Below, piece after piece: positions 29,545 through 37,388 of a stretch of 64,000 bases of DNA; the stretch's first letter is position 1, and every line of letters starts with the position of its first letter. The position numbers and the translations under genes are program-made. A model generated the notes under the pieces. That model made no database searches and was not told the origin of the DNA. It saw only the letters and a program-made list of their open reading frames with translations. This DNA is from Maribacter sedimenticola (GTDB lineage Bacteria > Bacteroidota > Bacteroidia > Flavobacteriales > Flavobacteriaceae): contig NZ_FZNV01000001.1 in the NCBI RefSeq assembly GCF_900188415.1, positions 833,501 to 897,500 on the forward strand, written 5' to 3'.

Positions 29545-29581
29545 CAAAAAGCTCTTTTAAAGTATAAAGGAGCTTTTTTTT
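29545..29581 (+). terminator. Terminator of gltA
   Basis: AAAAGCTCTTTT and AAAGGAGCTTTT form a 9-10 bp stem with one G-T pair, followed by T-rich sequence up to 29581. It lies about 25 bases after the gltA stop. Confidence 0.85.
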
Positions 29582-29616
29582 GTGCTAATTTTTAATCAGT
29601 ATCTAAAATTGAAAGC

Positions 29617-30531
29617 ATGTTACAATTACAGGTAAAAGATGAAATTTCAAAGTTAAAGGCCGTTGTTTTGGGAACCGCAAAAAGTTCAGGGCCCGTGCCC
29701 AGACCAGAAGATGCATATGACCCTAAATCCTTGGAGCATATATTGGCGGGCACTTATCCCAAAGAGGATGATATGATCTTTGAAATGGAGGCATTTAAAG
29801 CCGTATTTGAAAAATATGGCGTACAAGTATTCCGCCCAGAGGTTTTGGAGGACTGCAATCAAATATTTACCCGTGATATTGCATTTGTTATTGAAGATAA
29901 ATTGATTATAGCAAATATCTTACCTGATAGGGAGAAAGAGGTAGAGGCCATTTTACATGTACTCGATAAAATAGAGGATAGTAATATTTTGCATCCCCCT
30001 GAAGAAGTGCATGTAGAAGGTGGTGATGTAATGCCCTGGAACGAATATATTTTTGTAGGTACCTATACAGCTCCCGATTACCCGGATTATATTACGGCTA
30101 GAACAAATAAGGCAGCGGTAGATTATTTAAAAGCCCAGTTTCCTAAGAAAACCGTCAAATCTTTTGAACTGAGAAAGTCTAACACCAATGCTCAAGAAAA
30201 CGCATTGCATCTAGACTGCTGTTTTCAGCCTTTAGGCAAGGGTAAGGCTATTTTACATAGAAACGGGTTCTTGGTAGAGGAGGAATACCAATGGTTGGTT
30301 GCCTTTTTTGGTAAGGAGAATATATTTGAGATCAATGCTCATGAAATGTACCGTATGTTCAGTAATGTATTTTCAATATCCCCAGATGTAATTGTTTCTG
30401 AAAAAAGTTTTACCAGGCTTAATACTTGGTTACGTCAACAAGGATTTACCGTAGAGGAAATTCCCTATGCTGAAATTTCCAAACAGGAAGGTTTATTGCG
30501 CTGTAGTACGCTGCCGCTCATAAGAGAATAG
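29617..30531 (+). CDS. Arginine-deiminase/DDAH-like pentein hydrolase
   Basis: The 304-residue protein belongs to the guanidino-group-modifying (pentein) superfamily, which includes arginine deiminase, DDAH and amidinotransferases. Visible catalytic elements are NQIFTRDIAF, the VEGGDVM acidic motif, the histidine in ENALHLDCCF and the C-terminal nucleophile in GLLRCSTLPLIRE. Arginine or a methylarginine is the likely substrate, with citrulline as product. The next gene, 38 bases downstream, is a CtlX-type citrulline hydrolase, which fits an arginine to citrulline to ornithine route. DDAH, arginine dihydrolase and amidinotransferase activity cannot be separated by eye. Confidence 0.75.
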   Translation: MLQLQVKDEISKLKAVVLGTAKSSGPVPRPEDAYDPKSLEHILAGTYPKEDDMIFEMEAFKAVFEKYGVQVFRPEVLEDCNQIFTRDIAFVIEDKLIIANILPDREKEVEAILHVLDKIEDSNILHPPEEVHVEGGDVMPWNEYIFVGTYTAPDYPDYITARTNKAAVDYLKAQFPKKTVKSFELRKSNTNAQENALHLDCCFQPLGKGKAILHRNGFLVEEEYQWLVAFFGKENIFEINAHEMYRMFSNVFSISPDVIVSEKSFTRLNTWLRQQGFTVEEIPYAEISKQEGLLRCSTLPLIRE

Positions 30532-30569
30532 TTTTAATATTTAAACGAATAATTATATTTTTCCCCATT

Positions 30570-31505
30570 ATGCAGATTACCAATAATATACTCATGATTC
30601 GTCCAGTATCGTTCAGAATGAACGAACAAACCGCTGTCAATAATTATTTTATGGAAGATATTGACATGAAGAATCAGGCTATTAATATAAAAGCTCAAGA
30701 AGAATTTGATGTTTTTGTTTCCACATTGAAGGGTAAAGGAGTCAATGTAATCGTTGTGAACGATACCTATGAACCTGATACTCCGGACAGCATCTTTCCC
30801 AATAACTGGATTTCATTTCATGCCAACGGTACAGTAGGGGTATACCCAATGTATGCAGAGAATAGGAGAAATGAGCGCAGAGAGGATATTTTGGAAATTC
30901 TGGAGGAAAAAGGATTTATAATCACAGAGGTCATCGATTATACCTCAGCAGAGGAAGAAGGTATATTTTTGGAGGGTACCGGAAGTATATTGTTGGACAG
31001 GGTCAATAAAAAAGCATACTGTGCCCTTTCGGAGCGGGCAGATGAGGAGCTTTTTATAGAGTTTTGCGAGGATTTTGATTGTTTTCCTGTAATTTTTACA
31101 GCCAACCAATCTGTAGACGGTAAGCGTTTACCTATTTACCATACCAACGTTATGATGGCATTGGCAGAAGATTTCGCTATTATATGCTCGGATACGATCG
31201 ATGATAAAAAGGAACGTAAAAATGTTCTTGACCACCTGAAGAAAGACGGTAGGGAGATCATAACTATTACAGAACAACAGATGCACCATTTTGCAGGGAA
31301 TATGTTACAGGTATTGGGAGCTGATGATAAACGGTATATGGTAATGAGTTCCGCCGCTTATACTAGTTTAACTAAGGAGCAGATTACCATGATAGAAAAG
31401 CATTGTAGTATTTTACATAGTTCATTGTCTACAATAGAAACTTGTGGTGGTGGCAGTGCCCGTTGTATGATGGCAGAAGTGTTCTTGCCTAAGGGTACGG
31501 TGTAG
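30570..31505 (+). CDS. ctlX: CtlX-like citrulline hydrolase (pentein fold)
   Basis: The 311-residue protein matches the arginine-deiminase-related family named after Francisella CtlX, which allows citrulline use as an amino-acid source. The start NNILMIRPVSFRMNEQTAVNNYF is characteristic. Further motifs are DSIFPNNWISFH, EGTGSILLDR, the histidine in PIYHTNVMMALA and the nucleophile in TCGGGSARCMMAEVFLP. It follows another pentein gene with no terminator between them, so the two are probably co-transcribed and act in sequence on arginine-derived ureido compounds. It is cytosolic, with no signal peptide. Confidence 0.82.
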   Translation: MQITNNILMIRPVSFRMNEQTAVNNYFMEDIDMKNQAINIKAQEEFDVFVSTLKGKGVNVIVVNDTYEPDTPDSIFPNNWISFHANGTVGVYPMYAENRRNERREDILEILEEKGFIITEVIDYTSAEEEGIFLEGTGSILLDRVNKKAYCALSERADEELFIEFCEDFDCFPVIFTANQSVDGKRLPIYHTNVMMALAEDFAIICSDTIDDKKERKNVLDHLKKDGREIITITEQQMHHFAGNMLQVLGADDKRYMVMSSAAYTSLTKEQITMIEKHCSILHSSLSTIETCGGGSARCMMAEVFLPKGTV

Positions 31506-31600
31506 ATCATAATTTTGTTGAGTCAGTTTATTATTTAATGTCTTTTGCTTTTACTATCTTCATAAGATATCGTTCCTAAAATTGAACGTAACTGCATGTT

Positions 31601-32212
31601 ATGAATGTAAGGTTTTTGTATCCAGTCGTTGTGTTGGCCTTGTTAGGTATATTGTTCTCTTTGGCCAATACTCCAAATATGGTTACTCATACACTGCCTG
31701 TTTCACAACATGATATTGCCCAGATGGAATCTTCCTCATTCACTGTAATGATGGACGTACTTACCCACCAACGCTGTATGAACTGCCATCCCAATGATGA
31801 TATTCCCAAACAAGGAGATGACCGGCACCCTCATTATTTTGGTATGGCAAGAGGAATTAATGATAAAGGTTTTCAAGCTACAAACTGCCATACATGCCAT
31901 CAATCTGTAAATAATAAAAATTCTGGTGTACCTGGAGCGCCGCACTGGGCATTGGCTCCAGCTTCTATGGGTTGGGAGGGACTTACTAGGACCGAAATAG
32001 CTGGGCGATTATTGAATAGGGAAACCAACGGTAATAAAAGTCATGAAGAGCTTATTGAACATATGACGAAAGATGAACTGGTATTATGGGCCTGGGATCC
32101 AGGGGTGAATGCAAATGGTGTGCAACGAACATTGCCACCAGTTTCCAAAGAAGATTTTAAAAAAGCCGTTGTAGATTGGTTTGCAAACGGAGCGGTGATT
32201 CCTACTAAATAG
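31601..32212 (+). CDS. Membrane-anchored diheme cytochrome c
   Basis: The 203-residue protein has an N-terminal hydrophobic segment (about 5-23) and two CxxCH heme c sites, CMNCH at 59-63 and CHTCH at 96-100. It should be periplasmic and held by the N-terminal helix. Only 8 bases separate it from the iron-sulfur subunit of a molybdenum hydroxylase, so it is the likely electron acceptor of that enzyme. Histidine- and methionine-rich stretches (DDRHPHYFGMARG) may provide the sixth heme ligands. No standard cytochrome family could be assigned by eye. Confidence 0.85.
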   Translation: MNVRFLYPVVVLALLGILFSLANTPNMVTHTLPVSQHDIAQMESSSFTVMMDVLTHQRCMNCHPNDDIPKQGDDRHPHYFGMARGINDKGFQATNCHTCHQSVNNKNSGVPGAPHWALAPASMGWEGLTRTEIAGRLLNRETNGNKSHEELIEHMTKDELVLWAWDPGVNANGVQRTLPPVSKEDFKKAVVDWFANGAVIPTK

Positions 32213-32220
32213 TTTATGCT

Positions 32221-32715
32221 ATGAAAATATCCTTTATTATTAACGGCATGTCCAAGATAATAGATGTTGAAGATGAGAATACTCCTCTTTTATATATTAT
32301 TAGGGATGTACTGGATCTAAAAGGTACTAAGTTTGGTTGCGGTAAAGCAGCTTGCGGAGCGTGTACCTTACATGTAAACAATGAGGCCGTACGGTCTTGT
32401 TCCTATCCCGTCAAATTTGCAGAAGGAAAAGAAATCATAACTATAGAAGGGTTAGGCAATAGGGCTAAGCCGCACCCGGTTCAACAGGCTTGGATAGAAG
32501 AAATCGTACCACAGTGCGGCTATTGCCAACCTGGATTCATTATGGCTACTGCCGCATTGTTAAATAAAGTGCCAAGACCTACGGATAAAGATATTGATAA
32601 CAATATCATCAATATTTGTAGATGTGGAACCTATTACCGTATGCGCAAGGCTATACATAGGGCAGCAGAACTTTCAGCGGAAAGCAGCTCCACCTCATTT
32701 AAAATTACAGATTGA
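32221..32715 (+). CDS. Mo-hydroxylase 2Fe-2S subunit (IorA/YagT-like)
   Basis: This is the small subunit of a xanthine-oxidase-family molybdenum enzyme, 164 residues with two [2Fe-2S] clusters. The plant-ferredoxin cluster uses C40, C45, C48 and C60 (KFGCGKAACGACTLHV). The second uses C99, C102, C133 and C135 (QCGYCQPGF, ICRCGTYYR). It passes electrons from the molybdopterin subunit encoded next, whose ATG overlaps this stop by one base. The closest named family is isoquinoline 1-oxidoreductase alpha. There is no signal peptide of its own, so it may be exported by hitch-hiking on the Tat signal of the large subunit. Confidence 0.92.
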   Translation: MKISFIINGMSKIIDVEDENTPLLYIIRDVLDLKGTKFGCGKAACGACTLHVNNEAVRSCSYPVKFAEGKEIITIEGLGNRAKPHPVQQAWIEEIVPQCGYCQPGFIMATAALLNKVPRPTDKDIDNNIINICRCGTYYRMRKAIHRAAELSAESSSTSFKITD

Positions 32716-34889
32716 TGGCAACCAATAAAAATTCGAATAAAGGGGTGTCCAGACGTAAATTCTTGGTTAAGGGTGGGTTGGGAACTTTAGGAGTCCTTGC
32801 TGTAGGTACCTATATATTCAGGAATCCTATTCGCAGAGGAATTTTAGGTAAGGTAAATTCATTGGAAATGCCTTATACGGATAATACCGATAAACCTATG
32901 ATATGGTTTGAAATCACATCGGATAATTTTATACGCTTGCATTCCCCAAAAATGGAAATGGGACAGGGAACATTTACGGGAATAGCCCAAATGGCTGCAG
33001 ATGAACTTTCTATTGCAATGCACAGGATAAAGGTGGTACATGCGGCATCTTCGACAGGAAATGTAGATAGTTTTGCTACAGGTGGCAGTACTTCCATTTC
33101 CGGTTTGTGGCAACCACTCAGGGAACTTTCTGCCATGTTACGTACTATGCTTTTAAAAGAGGCTTCCCATAAGCTGAACTTGGATATAGACCAATTGATT
33201 GTAGAGGATGGGACGATTATAGGGAAAGGTAAACAGCTAACCTTTGCGCAGGTGGCAGATGGGGTTGATGAATGGGTTGTGCCAGATTCACCTGTTCTAA
33301 AAGATATTAAGGATTATAAATATGTGGGTAAGCCCGTACCCAGGATAGATTTGGAAGACAAGGTATTTGGTGACCCTATTTTTGGGATGGATGCGCAAAT
33401 GCCTAACATGTTGTATGGGGCAGTAGTGAGATCTTCAAAAATTGGGTCGGTATTTGTAAGTGCAGATTCCACAACGGCAGAAAAAATGCCTGGCGTGGTA
33501 AAAATTATACATGAAGCGGATTTTGTAGCAGTCGTGGCAAATTCCATGATAGAAGCCGAGAATGCAAAAAATGCCATAGAGGTAATTTGGGAAAGTTATG
33601 ACAATTTAAATACAAAAGATATAGTAGAGATCATGACCGTAGGTAATGGGTCCTCTACCATCATCCAAAAGAAAGGCAAAGCATTAAAAGAGAAAGATAA
33701 TTCTTTAACAATGGAATTTAGAACCCCAATAGGGGCACATGCACAGATAGAACCTAATGGGGTTGTAGCATTTGTTAAAGATGGAAAAGCAATAATAAAA
33801 ATATCAACACAGGTTGTCGGACTCACAAGAAAGGAAGTGGCCCAACGGTTAGATTTAGATGTGGAACAAGTAATTGTGGAGCCAACTTTTTTGGGCGGAG
33901 GTTTTGGTCGTAGGTTGCATACACCTCATGCGGTACAGGCGGCCTTAATGTCAAAAGCAGTTGGTAGACCCGTTAAATATTTCTTTAGTAGAAAGGAAGA
34001 ATTTCAACATGATATGTTTCGCCCACCTACGCATCATGTTATTTCTGGCAATCTTAATGAAGAAGGATTATTGAATGTCCTGGAACATGAATTTGTAAGT
34101 GGGGACGTTGGTAACGATTCGGCTTTAATACCAGGATTTCTTCCTCCTATCATTGGAGCCGACATTGGTGCTATACGTGGTGGTTTTATCCAGTATACGG
34201 GTATTCCCAATTTTAGGTCCGTTTATTGGCATGTAGATTTACCATTTGCTACAAGTTGGTGGCGAAGTTTGGGATTATTGGCCAATACTTTTGCCATGGA
34301 AAGTTTTATGGACGAAATGGCGATAAGGGCGCAAATGAATGCCGTTGAATTCAGGCTTCGTCAAATCGCCGATGATCCCATAGGTATTCGTCTTAAAAAT
34401 GTAATTAATGCGGTAACGGATAAAGCAAAATATTCGGAAAATATTGTTGAAGGCCGTGCTATGGGCCTAGCAGCTTCCATTGATGCCAATACGCCATGCG
34501 CCCAAATAGCTGAGGTTAGTATTGTGAATCATGAAATTGTTGTTCATAAAGTTACGGTAGCCATGGATCCCGGTTTGGCAGTAAACCCAGATCAAATTCG
34601 TGCGCAGTGCGAAGGCTGCGTTATCATGGGTATAAGCGCAGTGCTCTATGAACAAATGTTTGTTGAAAATGGGGAACTTGCCCCTACGATATATGGACCA
34701 TATAAAATGGCATTGATGAAAAATGCGCCAAAGGAAATAGATGTTGTGCTGCTACAGGGAAAAGATACTCCGGGAGCCGTAGGGGAACCCCCATTGGGCC
34801 CTATTGGTGCGGCAATTGCAAATGCTGTAAGAAGATTAACGGGAGAACGGTTAACGCAGTTGCCCTTAAAATTACCTAAGTATATTTAG
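32715..34889 (+). CDS. Mo-hydroxylase catalytic subunit with Tat signal (IorB-like)
   Basis: This is the molybdopterin-binding subunit of the isoquinoline 1-oxidoreductase/membrane aldehyde dehydrogenase group, 724 residues. A twin-arginine signal (SRRKFLVKGGLGTLGVLAVG) sends the folded complex to the periplasm. The body holds two aldehyde-oxidase/xanthine-dehydrogenase modules, with GGGFGRRL for cofactor contact and PGAVGEPPLGPIGAAIANAV carrying the conserved catalytic Glu. The ATG at 32715 overlaps the preceding stop. With the cytochrome c it forms a three-gene operon. The substrate (N-heterocycle or aldehyde) cannot be told from sequence, and no XdhC-type maturation gene is linked. Confidence 0.92.
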   Translation: MATNKNSNKGVSRRKFLVKGGLGTLGVLAVGTYIFRNPIRRGILGKVNSLEMPYTDNTDKPMIWFEITSDNFIRLHSPKMEMGQGTFTGIAQMAADELSIAMHRIKVVHAASSTGNVDSFATGGSTSISGLWQPLRELSAMLRTMLLKEASHKLNLDIDQLIVEDGTIIGKGKQLTFAQVADGVDEWVVPDSPVLKDIKDYKYVGKPVPRIDLEDKVFGDPIFGMDAQMPNMLYGAVVRSSKIGSVFVSADSTTAEKMPGVVKIIHEADFVAVVANSMIEAENAKNAIEVIWESYDNLNTKDIVEIMTVGNGSSTIIQKKGKALKEKDNSLTMEFRTPIGAHAQIEPNGVVAFVKDGKAIIKISTQVVGLTRKEVAQRLDLDVEQVIVEPTFLGGGFGRRLHTPHAVQAALMSKAVGRPVKYFFSRKEEFQHDMFRPPTHHVISGNLNEEGLLNVLEHEFVSGDVGNDSALIPGFLPPIIGADIGAIRGGFIQYTGIPNFRSVYWHVDLPFATSWWRSLGLLANTFAMESFMDEMAIRAQMNAVEFRLRQIADDPIGIRLKNVINAVTDKAKYSENIVEGRAMGLAASIDANTPCAQIAEVSIVNHEIVVHKVTVAMDPGLAVNPDQIRAQCEGCVIMGISAVLYEQMFVENGELAPTIYGPYKMALMKNAPKEIDVVLLQGKDTPGAVGEPPLGPIGAAIANAVRRLTGERLTQLPLKLPKYI

Positions 34890-34908
34890 GTTTTACCTTT
34901 CATAGGTA

Positions 34909-36333
34909 TTATTGTTTGGCAATATTTTTGATCATACCGCCAAATATAAAATAATGAAATGGCACAATACTGTACCAATACAGCCTGCCTCTTAAACCTC
35001 TAGGCCTAAATGTTGCGGTTTGGTGCAAAACATTATCTTCATCAATTTTAAATTCTAGCCACGCTTCCCCAGGCAGTTTCATTTCTGCGAACAGTAATAA
35101 TCTTTTCGATTTTTTTTCAGCGAGCAATACACGCCAAAAATCAAGGGAGTCTCCTGCAAAAATTTTATTTGGATGTGTACGTCCCCGCCGTAACCCTACA
35201 CCACCAAACAATTTGTCCATAAAGCCTCTTATTTTCCAGAGCCAATTTCCATAATACCATCCGGTTTCCCCACCAATGCTCCAAATACGTTCCAATACAA
35301 TATCAGGATTTTTTACCTTAATCTTCTTATGGTCTTTTAGTACACCGTACTTTGGTACTTGAATATGTTTCTCTAAATTTTCTAAAAAACGGCCACTGAT
35401 CATACTATCTTTCCAACTGCTTACCACTAAATTTTGCTCTATTTTTTTAAAGGCCAGATCAATTGCCTCTTTATAGGTGTGGGGCTGTATGTTCAGTAAA
35501 TCTTGAAGCCTAGTATCTTTGGCCACAACTTCTATTTTCATACTATCTACCAGGTTGAGCGCTAATTTATATGACGTGGAAGTCACAAAATACAGCCAAT
35601 AAGATGAAAGTTTTGGAGTCATTACCGGTACGGTCCAAATCCAGTTTTTAAAGCCTCTTACCTCTGCGTATTTATGCAGCATTTCTTTATAAGTCAACAC
35701 ATTGGGTCCTGCAATATCAAATGAATCGTTATAGGTTTTTTCATTGCCTAAAACTTCGGTAAGAAAGGTAATGACATCTCGTATGGCTATTGGTTGGGTT
35801 TTGGTCAATACCCATTTAGGCGTAATCATTACAGGTAATTTCTCACATAAGTCCCTAATAATTTCAAAAGATGAACTTCCGGATCCAACTATGATTCCTG
35901 CTCTTAATACAGTTAAATTATAATTGCCCTGATAAAGAATATCCTCTACATTTTTTCTGGATTGTAAATGCTTGGATAGGTTTTTATCATTGACAATTCC
36001 GCTTAAATACACTACTTGGTTAATATTTGTTTGGGATACAAGTTTGTTGAAATTATTGGCGGTCTTGGCCTCCATATTGTCAAAATCTTGGGTAGAAGAA
36101 CTCATGGAGTGTATTAAGAAGTATGCTGCATCTATATCCTTTGGTATGCTATTTTCTTTGGGTTCTTCTAAAAAATCTATTTCTACGATTTCAATTTGAT
36201 CCTTGATTTCCTTATCTACGGATAACCTGGCCTCATCACGTACGGCACAAACAATTTGGTGCCCCATCTCCAGAAGTTGGGGCAATAATCGCATTCCTAT
36301 ATAACCATTGGCACCGGTGAGCAGTATTTTCAT
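34909..36333 (-). CDS. NAD(P)-dependent SDR with C-terminal DUF2867
   Basis: The 474-residue protein combines an atypical short-chain dehydrogenase with a DUF2867 domain. The N-terminus has the nucleotide-binding TGANGYIGMRLL and the FLIHSM and VVYLSGIV strands of NmrA/complex-I-39-kDa-like epimerases. From about residue 330, RIWSIGGETGWYYGNWLWKI and FRPRGLRGRLYWYSIVPFH are typical of DUF2867. The reaction is unknown. Its start overlaps the stop of the DUF1648 gene by four bases (ATGA), so the three minus-strand genes form an operon. It faces the molybdenum-hydroxylase gene with 19 bases between stops. Confidence 0.85.
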   Translation of the reverse strand: MKILLTGANGYIGMRLLPQLLEMGHQIVCAVRDEARLSVDKEIKDQIEIVEIDFLEEPKENSIPKDIDAAYFLIHSMSSSTQDFDNMEAKTANNFNKLVSQTNINQVVYLSGIVNDKNLSKHLQSRKNVEDILYQGNYNLTVLRAGIIVGSGSSSFEIIRDLCEKLPVMITPKWVLTKTQPIAIRDVITFLTEVLGNEKTYNDSFDIAGPNVLTYKEMLHKYAEVRGFKNWIWTVPVMTPKLSSYWLYFVTSTSYKLALNLVDSMKIEVVAKDTRLQDLLNIQPHTYKEAIDLAFKKIEQNLVVSSWKDSMISGRFLENLEKHIQVPKYGVLKDHKKIKVKNPDIVLERIWSIGGETGWYYGNWLWKIRGFMDKLFGGVGLRRGRTHPNKIFAGDSLDFWRVLLAEKKSKRLLLFAEMKLPGEAWLEFKIDEDNVLHQTATFRPRGLRGRLYWYSIVPFHYFIFGGMIKNIAKQ

Positions 36334-36845
36334 TCTTTTGATATTTTATACATTTTAAATACATAGTAAAATGGCAAAACGGTAATACATGCTACTATAA
36401 ACATGGTAAGGCTAGATAACTTAAAACCTAAGTTTAGGTTATGGTCCAATATGATGGTTTCTAAAATTATAGGTATTAACATTATCGCTATGAGCAAGTT
36501 TAATTGCACCAACATGTGTATGGACAATCTATACAATTGCGGTGCATTTTTTGCAGTTACCTGTATTGGGTAGTTCATGTTCCAAGGTTTAGTCTTTTTT
36601 AAGACCAAGTATAGTATGGTATGGACGATCAAGGTCAATATAGGTAGCGCCCATATTGTTTGTTTATTCCCATAACCATCTGCTTCACCTTTATAGGTAA
36701 AATGGATAGGAACTATATCATTTAAATTATTATAAAATGCGGCAACTAATAAAAAATTCAACACTACAATAATCCATCCCAAGACAATAAGCTTTTGTTG
36801 CTGTTTAGTAAGGGGTATGTTTATTTTAGGGGGCGTTGAGCACAT
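36330..36845 (-). CDS. DUF1648-type integral membrane protein
   Basis: The 171-residue protein has four predicted transmembrane segments, roughly 21-40, 64-82, 108-128 and 144-163. The loop IVPIHFTYKGEADGYGNKQT is the DUF1648 signature (xxIPxHFxxxGxxDxxxxK) also found in SdpI-like proteins. It lies in the inner membrane. The role is not known; SdpI relatives act in toxin immunity, but the SdpI part itself is not evident. Translation is coupled to the SDR gene downstream (ATGA overlap). Confidence 0.75.
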   Translation of the reverse strand: MCSTPPKINIPLTKQQQKLIVLGWIIVVLNFLLVAAFYNNLNDIVPIHFTYKGEADGYGNKQTIWALPILTLIVHTILYLVLKKTKPWNMNYPIQVTAKNAPQLYRLSIHMLVQLNLLIAIMLIPIILETIILDHNLNLGFKLSSLTMFIVACITVLPFYYVFKMYKISKE

Positions 36846-36846
36846 T

Positions 36847-37272
36847 TTACAAATCTTCTATTGAAGTTGGGGCATTATCGGCTTTATAGCCTAATAATTT
36901 TTTAAAGAATTTCTGAACGGCTTTTGTATCTGATTCTACTTTTATAAAGTATTGATCCCTGTATATGGAATAGACAGATGCATCACCTTTGTAAATAGTT
37001 AATTTGTAATAAGGAATAATTAGGGCATACGTTTCCAGTAAGGACCTAAAACCAACTATAATGCCCTTGGGCCTCATTTCTATATTGCAAGTATCCCTAT
37101 TATTGTCTAAAATCAATAAATTTCTAATTTCTAAGCTTGTCTCCGTAATATAAAGTTTTGGAGAGCCAATACCGCCCATTGCCCAACGTTCTTTTAAAGT
37201 AAATGGCTTTCCAAGTTCCGACTCAATTTTTTTGGTTACCGCTTTATTGTTGTAAGATACGTTAAGAAGCAT
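36847..37272 (-). CDS. Hypothetical protein (possible PH-like fold)
   Basis: The 141-residue soluble protein has no signal peptide or recognised catalytic motif. It is mostly predicted beta strand with a final helix (KAVQKFFKKLLGY), a pattern like a bacterial pleckstrin-homology-type domain; this is only a structural impression. It is the first gene of a minus-strand operon, one base before the DUF1648 gene, and divergent from argS. Confidence 0.6.
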   Translation of the reverse strand: MLLNVSYNNKAVTKKIESELGKPFTLKERWAMGGIGSPKLYITETSLEIRNLLILDNNRDTCNIEMRPKGIIVGFRSLLETYALIIPYYKLTIYKGDASVYSIYRDQYFIKVESDTKAVQKFFKKLLGYKADNAPTSIEDL

Positions 37273-37359
37273 AGGGTATATATTGCACTGTTTTTATTAA
37301 AGTTAATCAAATGACTAATGAATGCCATAACTGTTTACCCTAAAAGCCCAAAAAATGAT

Positions 37360-37367
37360 TAGTTTTG
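37360..37367 (+). promoter_or_regulatory. TAnnTTTG promoter element of argS
   Basis: TAGTTTTG matches the -7 consensus and lies 21 bases before the argS ATG, giving a very short leader. The -33 region (GTTTA near 37333) is only a partial match. Confidence 0.5.
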
Positions 37368-37388
37368 CAGCCTTAATTAAACGTTTTG

